From: Aphanomyces cochlioides
Taxonomy: Eukaryota > Oomycota > Saprolegniomycetes > Saprolegniales > Verrucalvaceae
Assembly: GCA_019828595.1 (NCBI GenBank)
Contig: JAHQRK010000006.1
Coordinates: forward strand, 558,001-622,000
Direction: 5' to 3'
Length of the DNA: 64,000 nucleotides
Translations under genes and position numbers: made by a program
In this document: in pieces, positions 41,414-50,796 of the stretch
Numbering within the stretch: position 1 is the stretch's first letter
Layout of the letters: each line of letters begins with the position of its first letter
Notes under the pieces: model-generated
The model's database searches: none
The model's input: the letters and a program-made list of their open reading frames with translations, nothing else
What the model was told of the DNA's origin: nothing

Positions 41414-42618
41414 GACCAGCGCAATGCAGCCAAAACTGAAGAATAGGAAGCCCAGCCGGTGTGGAGTGGCACTGGCTATTCCAGTCAGTCGAAATTTTAT
41501 TGGACCAATTTTAAGATAGACAATAGCAAATAGCCACCACCGGTAAAGATGCCCTAAATATTCTCTTCTTGGGTGATCCCAGACAACTGCCTGCAGTACA
41601 ACAAGTTCCTCTGTACAAGAAGTTTTCAGGGATAAACATCCGTCGTAAGCCTCAAAGACCCCAAAACATAGATACTAAAGCGCTCAAAGCATACGAAGTA
41701 CAGTACGGATTGTGGTTATGGGCACAAATGTCACATGTCGTTATTTTAAAGAAGGAGTACCGGCAGCAACGTGACAAAAAACTTTCGATGGTTCTAAAAA
41801 ATCTACGCAGCGGTAAAATTGATGCCACAACCTTTCGTATTTTACGTTCGCGTTGTAAGTCGTCGTTGCGACCCGATGAAATTAAGTTTCAAGTATGCAA
41901 CTTACATCACAATTGATAACAAAACAAGGTCTGACATCAATATCAATTTTGTTGAGTCTGTATCAAGTACCGACAATCCGGTAGTGGTGTCTAAGTCAAT
42001 CGATCGTATTGGAAAACGAATTCCAAGTGGAAATGATCAGATATCTCTTTGGCAACTTCCCGATGTACCAAAACGACCTCCAGGGTATTTCAGGTTGATT
42101 CGTGGTATGCCTGTTATAGTTCGAGAAAACTTAAGCCGAGATTTGAAAATCGCCAACGGAACTCTGGGCATTGTCTCGTGTATTTCTGACAATTATGTCG
42201 GTGTCTTTTTTTAGCATTTAAAGGACAGAGAAATTCTTCATAATCTACCCAAGGGAGTGGTACCAATGCAACGCGAGATATCATATTCAAGTAATCCACT
42301 TGGTAGTTCTTATGGACGAAACAACAACCTCTCAAGAAAGCAATATCCATTAGGGTATGGTAAAGCTATGACGTGTCATTCTGTCCAAGGGCATACATTT
42401 CAAGAGTGCGTCGATTAAGCGATATCATCATTGCAGACGACATATACGAGACAATGTTTATTGGGAAATCTTGGAATACAGACATTTCAGATCATGAAGA
42501 GTTTCTAGAGCGAAAACAAAATGAATCGCTTGACTATATAACGAATCTATACCCTTTTCTACGAGACGAAACATTTCCTATTCCTATTCCTTTTCTACAA
42601 GACGAAACATTTCCTATT

Positions 42619-42955
42619 CTAGTTTGACTGTGCGAGCAGCTCTATCAGGAGCCACAGTGCGTAGTGTATTTAAATAATGAGATGTACTTTTCATATTCAG
42701 ACAACGAAGGCTCCTGCATCTACCTCGACTGTGTCGTCTAGGATGAGTGTGCGACCTATTTATTCTAGTTTGACTGTGCGAGGAGCTCTATCAGGAGCCA
42801 CAGTGTGTCGTGAATTTAAATAATGAGATGTACTTTTCATATTCTGACAACGAAGGCTCCTGCATCTATCTCGTCTGTGTCGTCTAGGATGAGTGTGCGA
42901 TCTATATATTCTAGTTTGACTGTGCGAGTAGTTCTATCAGGAGACTGAGTGTGTT
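42619..42955 (+). repeat. Tandem repeat, 146-bp unit, about 2.3 copies
   Basis: Units start CTAGTTTGACTGTGCGAG at 42619, 42765 and 42911. Each contains CAGGAGCC and GGCTCCTG, which can pair. It begins right at the end of the helicase frame. Confidence 0.85.
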
Positions 42956-42959
42956 GTTT

Positions 42960-43350
42960 ATAGTTTTATGTTTACGGCGGTATAACTTAGTCAGTGATAT
43001 GTTTTATCGTCGAATGTTTAATTGTTTGTTGAAACTACGGCTGTAGAATGCTATAGATTTATGGTTAAGGTTGGATGAGGCTCTAATTTTATGGCTCAGT
43101 AACGGAGTTAAAGTTTTATGTATAAGGCAGGATAATGCAGTCAGTGATAAGGTTTATTTTTTGTTAAAGCTATGGCTCTAATATCTTAAAGATTTATAGT
43201 CAAGGTAGGATAAGGACTCTAGTTTTATGGCTGAGTATCGGAGTTAAGATTTTATGTTTAAGGCAGGATAACGTAGTCAGTGATATGTTTTATCGTCGAG
43301 TGTTTTGTTGTTTGTGAAGGCTATGATTCTAGTATGCTAAAGATTTATGT
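42960..43350 (+). repeat. Tandem repeat, diverged units of about 139-149 bp, about 2.7 copies
   Basis: Units share TTTTATGTTTAAGGCAGGAT-like starts (about 42963, 43112, 43250), AGTCAGTGATA and TTTATGGCTGAGTA. A different unit sequence from the array just upstream. Confidence 0.75.
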
Positions 43351-43429
43351 TTCCGAGGTTCTTCACATAAAGGTTCTTGTTTGCTCGTATTGACTTCAGT
43401 ACATTACGTTATTTTACTGGCAAACATAA

Positions 43430-43491
43430 TCGTTCTTATTTTGCATCCTTTAAGAACGAATAACACCTATTTAATACTAGTAGGTGTTATT
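43430..43491. repeat. Two adjacent hairpins
   Basis: TCGTTCTTA/TAAGAACGA (43430-43459) followed directly by AATAACACCTA/TAGGTGTTATT (43459-43491). Possible remnant of an element terminus; Helitron 3' ends carry a hairpin, but I cannot place a CTRR end. Confidence 0.5.
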
Positions 43492-44120
43492 ATGGTAACT
43501 GATATTTCGAAATTCGAGTTCAATACAAAATACCCATATTACCCATTTGATAAAATTCGAACTTCGTGAGTATACAAATTTCAAGAAATGCATACCGCAA
43601 CAGCAACAACATTCCAGAAGGAACTAACCTTCGGTGAAGTGGGATATCGGAGATATCCTCGTACACACTTCCCTCGGAATTTACTCAAGCAGACTCTCCA
43701 TTCAGGCCATCGGGTTGATCGTGATTGTGATATTAGTCCAAATGAGGCAAGACTAAACAGATTGAGAATGTTGATGTCGTCCAACTCTCCAACACGGGAA
43801 CAACTGAGTGGAATTCCATGGACATGCGTTTTCCAAACGACTTGTCAGTTGAAAGAAACCGAGAAGCAATGACCGCCTCCATGGCTATTCGTGTTGACTC
43901 TACGGTGGATTATGAGCTCAGGTATGAGAGGGGGCAAGCTCCAACTTATCACCACATTGGACATCCTTGATGCACCCATATGCAATTCAACTTCAATTTT
44001 TATGAAGTCTTCCTAGCGTCTTTGCCACATACATGCAATGAATCACTTCAGTGATGTTTATGTGACCAGATCCCAGAAGAAACGTCATTTCCAATTTTGC
44101 ACCCAAATACCCAAGCTACC
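43492..44120. other. Spacer upstream of SDR copy 3
   Basis: Includes 43681-43800, which is nearly repeated at 46320-46437 upstream of SDR copy 4. This shows that promoter region and gene were duplicated together. A 94-codon frame at 43588 overlaps this repeat and is probably not a gene. Confidence 0.5.
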
Positions 44121-45029
44121 ATGACCTTCTCATTTGATGACATCCCGAACCTTGACGGCAAAGTGGCCATTGTCACCGGTAGCAACACCGGCATCGGTCT
44201 TGTCACCGCCCGTGAATTGGCCAAGAAAGGCTGCCATGTCATTGTCGCCTGCCGTACCCGTGAGAAAGCTCTTGCTGCCATCGACTCGATCAAGGTTGTG
44301 GTGCCCGATGTCTCGAAACTTGAGTTCATGCCGCTCGACTTGATGAATCTCAAATCTGTCTACGACTTTGCTGATGCATTCAAAGCCCGCAACCTCCCTC
44401 TCCATATCCTTGTCAACAATGCTGGTGTTATGATCCCACCATTCCAACTTTCTGCTGATGGCATCGAGTCACAATTCGCCACCAACCATGTGGCCCATCA
44501 CGCATTGACTGTTGCTTTGTTGCCGATCTTAGAAGCTTCTGCTCCGTCCCGCGTGGTCGTTGTCAGCTCAGACGCTCATAAATTTACTCCTGGACAAAAC
44601 GGACTCGATCTCGACAACCTCAACAATGAATCCAAGTACTCAAAGTGGAAATGGTACGGCCAGTCCAAGATTGCTAATATCTTTTTCGCACGGGAACTCA
44701 GCCGCCAGCTTCGTGAGCGTGGCGTGAACAACGTCTACGTGAATACTCTCCATCCTGGTGTAGTACGTACCGAATTGGTCCGTCACACGTTTTGGCTCCT
44801 TCGTTGGATCTTCAGTTGGTTTCAAATTTCAACTGACGACGGAGCGAAGACGCAGCTTTATGTTGCTACATCTGACGACGTCGTCAAGAATGACTGGCAT
44901 GGCATGTACTTTGTGCCAATAGCCAAGTTGTCCGAGACGAATGCAAACGGAAAGAATGCCGAGGAGGCCAAGAAGCTGTGGGCTTTCACGGAGGCATTGA
45001 TCAAAGAAAAGGTTGGTGAGCGCAACTAA
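44121..45029 (+). CDS. Short-chain dehydrogenase (RDH-like), copy 3, intact
   Basis: A 302-residue protein from the ATG at 44121 (a TTG at 44097 is in frame but unlikely). Classical SDR motifs are all present: cofactor-binding TGSNTGIG at 19-26, NNAG at 99-102, catalytic Ser near 149-150 (VVSSDAH), Tyr179-x(3)-Lys183 (YGQSK), and HPGVVRTEL after it. A hydrophobic stretch near the C-terminal third (FWLLRWIFSWF) could contact a membrane. Closest characterised relatives by motif are RDH11/12/13 and WWOX-type oxidoreductases that use NADP(H) on lipid-like aldehydes, alcohols or retinoids. The substrate here is unknown. Forms a tandem pair with copy 4, with which it shares most residues and a piece of promoter. 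Confidence 0.9.
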   Translation: MTFSFDDIPNLDGKVAIVTGSNTGIGLVTARELAKKGCHVIVACRTREKALAAIDSIKVVVPDVSKLEFMPLDLMNLKSVYDFADAFKARNLPLHILVNNAGVMIPPFQLSADGIESQFATNHVAHHALTVALLPILEASAPSRVVVVSSDAHKFTPGQNGLDLDNLNNESKYSKWKWYGQSKIANIFFARELSRQLRERGVNNVYVNTLHPGVVRTELVRHTFWLLRWIFSWFQISTDDGAKTQLYVATSDDVVKNDWHGMYFVPIAKLSETNANGKNAEEAKKLWAFTEALIKEKVGERN

Positions 45030-45384
45030 ATCCCGTGGATACATGTCAAAGTTGTTGAACTATATCTGGAAAATTTACAAAATTAACTCTGATGGCGCTT
45101 TCTTTTCATCACTAAAGCTGAAACTTACCACGGTAGAAATCGCGGCAACTGCTTAGAGTAAGGAGTTAGATTTCAGTTGCAGGGATGGAAGCTTCTATGG
45201 CAAAGATGGATCTTAACTTCGTTTGCCACCTCAGTCGTCGTACGACTCGGTGGAGCAAGGTGTTGACCATGTAACTGTGGCTGGAGGGATCGACTTGCCT
45301 CGAATTTGTGTCATGTGACACAACGGTGCCACGACTTTGCTCTTTGTTGCAACTTTGCATGTACTTTGGATATATTCATAAAAG

Positions 45385-46188
45385 TACACCATTTTGCGTT
45401 TAAGTTAGATCATGTTTCGACTGATTTACCGGTAATCTGTTCAAATGAATTTAAGGTCAATGGCATTTCAATAAACACAACTGCACTTCAATTAAATCTC
45501 ACTTCCATCAACTGCATTTATAAAAAGTCAATGTCATTTAATGAAAGTCCACGCCATCGATGTAAAAGACAACATCAATTCAAAAAAAGTCAACAACACT
45601 TAAAAGAACTTGCAACCTCCAACTCACACCTCGGGGCGGGAAACAAATCCATCATTTCTCTTAAATATCGGACACATTTGGCGCTTATTAAAACGGCCCA
45701 GATAGAAAATATAACCAAAATGAACCCTCAGAGGGAGAATATCTTTATCCTGGCTTTTAGTGGTCTAGTTGTCTGGTTTCCTTGCATTAACACAATATCA
45801 TTCTATGCACCAAAGTCAGTTTGTCGATGGGGCAACGACGCTGGCTTGGTTTGGATCTTCTCCAAAATCTTCCTCACGACTAACATGTACTAGTACTACC
45901 AAATATAACTCGCCTCCTGCATGTGAGGGTCCCTCAAGTTGCGCAAATTGCTTAATTTGTTGGTTGCAAGTTCTTTTAAGTGTTGTTGACTTTTTTTGAA
46001 GTGGTGTTGTCTTTTACATCGATGGTGTGGACTTTCTTTAAATGACATTGACTTTCTATAAATGCAGTTGATGGAAGTGTGATTAAATTGAAGTGCAGAT
46101 GTGTTTATTGAAACATCATTGACCTTAAATTCTTTTGAACAGATTAAATCAATCGAAGCATGATCTACCTTAAACTCAAAATGGTGTA
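45385..46188. mobile_element. Foldback element with about 250-bp inverted arms
   Basis: The left arm starts TACACCATTTTGCGTTTAAG; the right arm, reversed, starts TACACCATTTTGAGTTTAAG. Similarity runs about 250 bp inward on both sides (CACTTCCATCAACTGCATTT, GTAAAAGACAACA, ACACTTAAAAGAACTTGCAA). A unique centre of about 290 bp holds nothing recognisable. The 195-codon frame over the left arm is a by-product. Target duplication not clear. Confidence 0.8.
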
Positions 46189-46319
46189 GTCCGACACAAA
46201 CAATTCCTCACTCACCATGAGCTCCAACGGATTATGACACAGTAGTTTAATCGACGACAGACGTTGTCGGACAGATTTGGGAATTTTGAATGAATCGACA
46301 AACAAGATTTTCTTCATTT

Positions 46320-46437
46320 GCTACAGCAGACTCTCCATTCAGGCCATCGGATTGATCGTGATTGTGATATTAGTCTTATCCTGTTATGACTAAACAGGTT
46401 GAGAATGTTGATGTCGTCCAACTCTCCAACTTGATAC
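46320..46437 (+). repeat. Promoter-region duplicate of 43683-43800
   Basis: Shares CAGACTCTCCATTCAGGCCA, GATCGTGATTGTGATATTAG and GATGTCGTCCAACTCTCCAA with the stretch upstream of copy 3. Confidence 0.85.
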
Positions 46438-46490
46438 ATAACGACTCTTCATTTTCAATTTTATACTAGTAGTTGAATACCCAAGTCACC

Positions 46491-47399
46491 ATGACCTTCT
46501 CATTTGATGACATCCCGAACCTTGACGGCAAAGTGGCCATTGTCACCGGTAGCAACACCGGCATCGGTCTTGTCACCGCCCGTGAATTGGCCAAGAAAGG
46601 CTGCCATGTCATTGTCGCCTGCCGTACTCGTGAGAAGGCCCTTGCTGCCATCGACTCGATCAAGGTTGTGGTGCCCGACGCCTCGAAACTCGAGTTTATG
46701 CCGTTGAACTTGATGAACCTCAAATCCGTCTACGACTTTGCCGATGCATTCAAAGCCCGCAACCTCCCTCTCCATATCCTCATCAACAATGCCGGCGTCA
46801 TGGTTCCGCCGTTTCAGCTCTCCGACGACGGCATTGAGTCTCAATTTGCCACCAACCACGTGGCCCACCACGCATTGACTGTTGCTTTGTTGCCGATCAT
46901 GGAAGCTTCTGCTCCGTCTCGCATTGTCGTCGTGAGCTCAAGTGCTCACACGATGGCACCTAAACCAAACGGTCTCGATCTCGACAACCTCAACAATGAA
47001 TCCCTGTACTCTGCGTGGACATGGTATGGCCAGTCCAAGATTGCCAATATCTTCTTCGCACGAGAACTCAGCCGTCAGTTACGTGAGCGTGGCGTCAACA
47101 ACGTCTACGTGAATGCTCTCCACCCTGGTGTCGTTCGCACAGAATTGGCCCGTCATACGTTTTGGCTTGTTCGTTGGATCATCAGTTGGTTTCAAATTTC
47201 CGCTGACGATGGAGCCAAGACGCAGCTTTATGTCGCTACGTCCGACGATGTCGTCAAGAATGACTGGCATGGCATGTACTTTGATCCGATCGCTAAGTTG
47301 TCCGAGACGAATGCGACTGGAAAGAATGCCGAGGAGGCCAAGAAGTTGTGGGCTTTCACGGAGGCATTGATCAAAGAAAAGGTCGGCAATCGCAACTAA
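46491..47399 (+). CDS. Short-chain dehydrogenase (RDH-like), copy 4, intact
   Basis: A 302-residue protein from the ATG at 46491, about 90 percent like copy 3 by eye. TGSNTGIG, NNAGVM, VVSSSAH, YGQSK and HPGVVRTEL are all intact. Differences cluster in the substrate-loop region (MAPKPNG instead of FTPGQNG; LYSAWTWYG). The two genes lie about 1.5 kb apart in the same direction with the foldback element between them, so this is a tandem duplication with the upstream region included. Same inferred NADP(H) oxidoreductase function. Confidence 0.9.
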   Translation: MTFSFDDIPNLDGKVAIVTGSNTGIGLVTARELAKKGCHVIVACRTREKALAAIDSIKVVVPDASKLEFMPLNLMNLKSVYDFADAFKARNLPLHILINNAGVMVPPFQLSDDGIESQFATNHVAHHALTVALLPIMEASAPSRIVVVSSSAHTMAPKPNGLDLDNLNNESLYSAWTWYGQSKIANIFFARELSRQLRERGVNNVYVNALHPGVVRTELARHTFWLVRWIISWFQISADDGAKTQLYVATSDDVVKNDWHGMYFDPIAKLSETNATGKNAEEAKKLWAFTEALIKEKVGNRN

Positions 47400-47864
47400 A
47401 TCTACATTTTCAAGTGTTGACGCGCTCAGTTTGTATAATTCATATGATCCTTTCCAAAGTTTGTGTTGTCTTATCATAAATTCCATCGGCAGCTAGCATT
47501 TATGACGATTTGTAGAAAAATTGTGGATCAAAATGAGCTGTTGGGGGGCTTAACCGAAGCAGGCGGAATAACCGACACCAGGAGGACAGCCATGTCGAGG
47601 GGAATAGTTGCTTTCAAGCTTTGCCTCGGAGGCAACCGTGGATTATTCAAGAGAGGGAAAATCTGCCGCGTTTACAACAACCAAGTCGACTTGGTGCCGC
47701 TCACACAAGTCAACAACCAGAGGCTATTCATCGCCGAGATGTGTGGAATGAAAGAGTTGAATGCTGTCATTGAAGAGCTTGGCCATGTCCCACTCCCATG
47801 GCATTAGAGTGTAAGCTAGCCACGTCCAAGCAAATATTGACTTGATGTCATTCACATCAGTGGG
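47400..47864. other. Spacer with an unrecognised frame at 47463-47807
   Basis: The plus frame (114 codons, GTG at its start; first ATG within is at MTICRK) contains GIVAFKLCLGGNRGLFKRGK and MKELNAVIEELGHVPLPWH, which look coding-like but match nothing I know. Possibly a captured fragment. Confidence 0.25.
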
Positions 47865-47960
47865 AGTCGAATGCCACTGGAAAAAACGCTGACGAAGCGA
47901 AGAAGCTGTGTGCTTTCACGGAAGCGCTGATCAAAGAGAAGGTCGGCGACCGCAACTAAA
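47865..47960 (+). pseudogene. SDR C-terminal fragment
   Basis: Reads ESNATGKNADEAKKLCAFTE followed by ALIKEKVGDRN and a stop, the last 31 residues of the SDR family. Nothing of the body precedes it. Confidence 0.8.
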
Positions 47961-48059
47961 TCGCGTGAATACACATCTTACATGCGTAATGATCTTTTCT
48001 TCACTATGAAATGCAATGTAGCATTTGCTGAGATTGGCTCTGATGACTTTGTCCACGAG

Positions 48060-48145
48060 CACGACCTTCTTCGTGAATGTCATCCTGAATTATAATGGTA
48101 AACTCGCCGTAATTGCGGGTAGAAACACGGCATTCAGACACCCCA
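48060..48145 (+). pseudogene. SDR N-terminal fragment, decayed
   Basis: FFVNVILNYNGKLAVIAGRN is a clear but mutated version of DDIPNLNGKVAIVTGSN; the cofactor glycines are partly lost. It follows the C-terminal fragment at 47865, as if an old tandem array of SDR genes had collapsed here. Confidence 0.55.
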
Positions 48146-49153
48146 TGCTCTGTGTTGCAGAGATATCAACAAGAATAGCTGGTATTGCAAGAACTTTGTG
48201 CTGGTAACTTAGGCGGTCTGGCTTTGCGTCTTACTCTCTGTTTTGGGGGAACGAACGCCATGGCATGACCTTAGATGATGCAAAATGCAATCTTCGCAAT
48301 CATATCGTGTGTAAAGGTCTTATGAAGGGATTCCTACTACGACTTTTTCCTTGATCAATGCTTCCGTGAATGCCCACAACATCTTGGCCTCTTGCACGTT
48401 TCGCGCGATAGGTTTGGTCTCGGACAACTTGGCAATCGGCTCAAAGTATCGACCATGCCAGTTGTTCTTGACGATATCATGAAGCGTCGCGACATACAAC
48501 TGCGTCTTGGCTCCATCGTCAGGATGCATCGAAACCATGCCAACGATCAATCGCTGAAGCCAAAACGTGTGGCGAACCAATTCCGTGCGGATGACGCCAG
48601 GATGGAGAGCATTCACGTAGACATTCTTCACTCCGCGTTCGTGAAGCTGACGACTGAGTTCACGGGCGAAGAAGATTTTGGCGATTTTGGATTGACCATG
48701 CGATTTCCATTCCGAGTACTTGGCTTCATTTTTGAGATTCTTGAGGTCGAGACCGTTTGGTTTGGGTGCAAAACTCTAAAGATCTGAGCTCACAACGACG
48801 ACGCGGGATGGAGCGGAAGCTTCCAAGATTGGCAACAGTGCCATGGTCAGCGTATGATGGGCCACATGGTTGGTGGCGAATTGTGACTCATTTCCGTCTG
48901 CGGACAGCTGGAACGGTGGTCGCATGATGCCAGCATTGTTGATGAGAATATGGAGAGGGAGGTTGCGGGTTTTGAATGCGTTAGCGAAGGCATAAACAGA
49001 TCGGAGGCTCATCAAGTCAAGAGGCATAAACTCGAGTTTGGAAGCGTCGGGCACCCAAGGTTTGATCGAGTCGATGGCGGCGAGAGCTTTGGCGCGAGTA
49101 CGGCTGGCGATGATGGCATGGCACCTTTCTTGGCCAATTCACGGGCAGTGACA

Positions 49154-50701
49154 TTTGTTATTGTTATTACGCAGTTAAGTTACACTCTCTCGGCGGGCGC
49201 AATGCAGCCACAGGCCGCGTACTAGGGCTAACCTATCGGAGGTAACATAATACAATATGAAAGGGGGGTGGGGGGCTGTCCACTGCAGAGTCAGTGTAAA
49301 TGCTGGTCCAGCTCAACGTCCATTAGTTCGGGCACTAATGACGGTTCGTCCATATAATGGGCTTGGGGGGTGGGCGTCGTGGATGGACGCGACGGCATTT
49401 AGCCAAAAATGCAGGGGTGTAATCTTTTGTGGGGCGATCACATTCGGAAAAGGAGTACGTGAAGGGGTCCTTCGTGTAGACCTGGCAAGGTCGGCGAGGG
49501 CACTTGGGCGCCATGGGCTTCTGAACATTCGGGGATATACGTCCTTTGAGGGGGATATATTTCATTTGAGGAAACGTCTTGATTGGCTTCGCGGGCAAAG
49601 CAAAATCGTTGAGAAGGCGCCAATGGCGGATCATAAATGGGAAGGCCTTGCGGCGTGAGATTGCTACCCAGTGTCGAATGAAGAAAGACCAGACAAAAGT
49701 CGTCGGGTCAATTCTGGGAACCCCTGTTATCATTTCCTCATAGGAGCGCTTGGGTGCAAGTTGAGCCTTTTCAGCTGATTTTGGGCGGTAAAAATCCCCC
49801 TGGGATAATGGTCGCATGAGAGGATGCTCACTTTTTGGTGGTGTACGGTTGTCAACTTGTGCACCAAAGTGGAAGACCTCTCGAACAAGAAGTGCTCTTT
49901 GATAGGACGGTTTTGTGGGTGGGGCTGATTCTACCAAGGGCTGCATCCATGCACCATGTGCACCAAAATGAAATACTTCCCGAACCGTAGAACTGTCTTG
50001 TGCGGTAGAGTTTGGTTGAGCGTTGGCTTTGAGTCGGCGATTTCGCCTTATCGATGTGGTTTGCTGCTGAAATCCAGAATAGTATTTGTTTGTCACGTCA
50101 GAGGATGCATTGGTTGGACGGCATGCGTCGTCAAATCTTGGCGGGGAGCCTTCCCACGGTCTGGTCGCAGAGCTGCTTGTGCGCCTCAAGGAGCATGAAG
50201 CGTGTGAGAAGTGATGATGCTGGTGAACTCGCTGAATGCAGCCATTTGCCGTGTAAGCAGTATGTAGTGAGCGACGTGGTTGCGTCGAAACCACAAGTGG
50301 TTCATTTCTTGGTCGGACTGTGCGCTACTGGGAATACCAGGGAAGCCAGTGGCCATGTAATTGAGGAAAGTGTCAGTAGCAAAAGGGTCAACCTCCTCGT
50401 CTGTCTCCACCATCGGGCTTCGGATGCAGTGGTAAGGACCCCATTCGAGCTTTGTCAAGATGGGGAAAAAGTTTGCCGCTTTGGCCATGGTTAATCGTGT
50501 TTGTGTTGCCATGACGTAGTCCCAAGCTTTGATTTCTTCGATAAGACCCTGTCGGTCTACAGGGTTCTCGCGCATGTGCGCATCGCTGCGCACATGCGCT
50601 GGCTGATAGTGGACCGCAAGGCCGCGCTGGCGGCGCCATACGTGAAGGATTTTTCTTGGTGCTCCGCGCCCCGCTTGCTCTGTACCAGGAATATTTGGGA
50701 A
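49154..50701 (-). mobile_element. Unclassified insertion with 15-bp target duplication (retroposon-like)
   Basis: Flanked by direct copies of TCACGGGCAGTGACA (49139-49153 and 50702-50716), which are SDR coding sequence. In minus orientation it ends in TAATAACAATAACAAA, like the simple A-rich tails of LINE/SINE retroposons. It contains two overlapping minus frames (50593-50186, 135 codons; 50294-49335, 319 codons without ATG), probably one protein with a frameshift near 50190. Repeated VREVFHFGA peptides and a SFFIRHWVAISRRKAF segment are visible; I do not recognise the protein. A perfect 13-bp-arm hairpin is at 50570-50599. Confidence 0.7.
50570..50599. repeat. Perfect hairpin, 13-bp arms, 4-base loop
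   Basis: GCGCATGTGCGCA, loop TCGC, TGCGCACATGCGC, near the 5' end of the insertion in its own orientation. Confidence 0.85.
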
Positions 50702-50796
50702 TCACGGGCAGTGACAAGACCAATACCGGTGTTGCTGCCAGTGACAACGGCCACTTTGCCATGCAAGTTGGGAATATCGTCAAAAGAAAACGTCAT

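Larger units (their letters stand above)
39171..41554. mobile_element. PIF/Harbinger DNA transposon, apparently complete
   Basis: A 2,384-bp element with perfect 16-bp ends GGGCATCTTTACCGGT (39171) and ACCGGTAAAGATGCCC (ending 41554) and a TAA target duplication (39168-39170 and 41555-41557). It carries an intact Myb-like gene (+) and an intact DDE transposase gene (-) in convergent order. Inside the left end, TGGCTATTC units are repeated several times and reappear near the right end. Removing it joins the helicase frame exactly (GGA ATA AAT ATT). Confidence 0.9.
35580..42627 (+). pseudogene. PIF1-family helicase of a Helitron-like element, broken by three insertions
   Basis: Pieces in order: a Helitron Rep-Hel linker part (LRCNMDIKAI, LLYYITSYITKTS); frameshifts near 36255 and 36545; helicase motif I VTGAGGVGKSKLIQSIV; APSGSAACCINGSTIDSLAY; motif II LILDE at 37270. 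Then come an ATGT-type element (37285-38244), the continuation YFLGAQKLQKLSRFLCQANG, a MITE (38317-39151) and a Harbinger element (39171-41554). The helicase resumes with PFGGINILFLG split across the Harbinger site, GDPRQLPAVQQ (motif III), VRENLSRDLKIANGTLG, and KAMTCHSVQGHTFQ. Further frame changes near 41900 and 42212 add to the decay. The N-terminal Rep nuclease is not visible. Helitrons move by rolling-circle replication; this copy cannot. Confidence 0.8.
48320..50796 (-). pseudogene. Short-chain dehydrogenase, copy 5, interrupted by an insertion
   Basis: Read 50796 to 48320. It starts MTFSFDDIPNLHGKVAVVTG and keeps TGSNTGIGLVTAR, where a 1,548-bp insertion (49154-50701) begins. After it the gene resumes with ELAKKG, suffers a frameshift near 49120, continues NNAGIMRPPF, meets an in-frame TAG near 48783 (VVSSDL-stop-SFAPKPNG), and runs to the stop at 48320. 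The catalytic Tyr of Y-x(3)-K is replaced by His (SHGQSK), so the gene had probably lost function even apart from the breaks. Confidence 0.8.

Noticed and set aside
42619..43491. Helitron 3' terminus with CTRR end
   Set aside because: CTAG occurs in the tandem units and hairpins exist nearby, but no hairpin sits at the required short distance before a CTRR, and no 5' TC end is visible.
43588..43872. 94-codon plus frame upstream of SDR copy 3
   Set aside because: Half of it is the duplicated promoter region, and the counterpart upstream of copy 4 does not keep the frame.
45306..45893. 195-codon plus frame
   Set aside because: It overlaps the left arm of the foldback element; low-complexity sequence with no domain.
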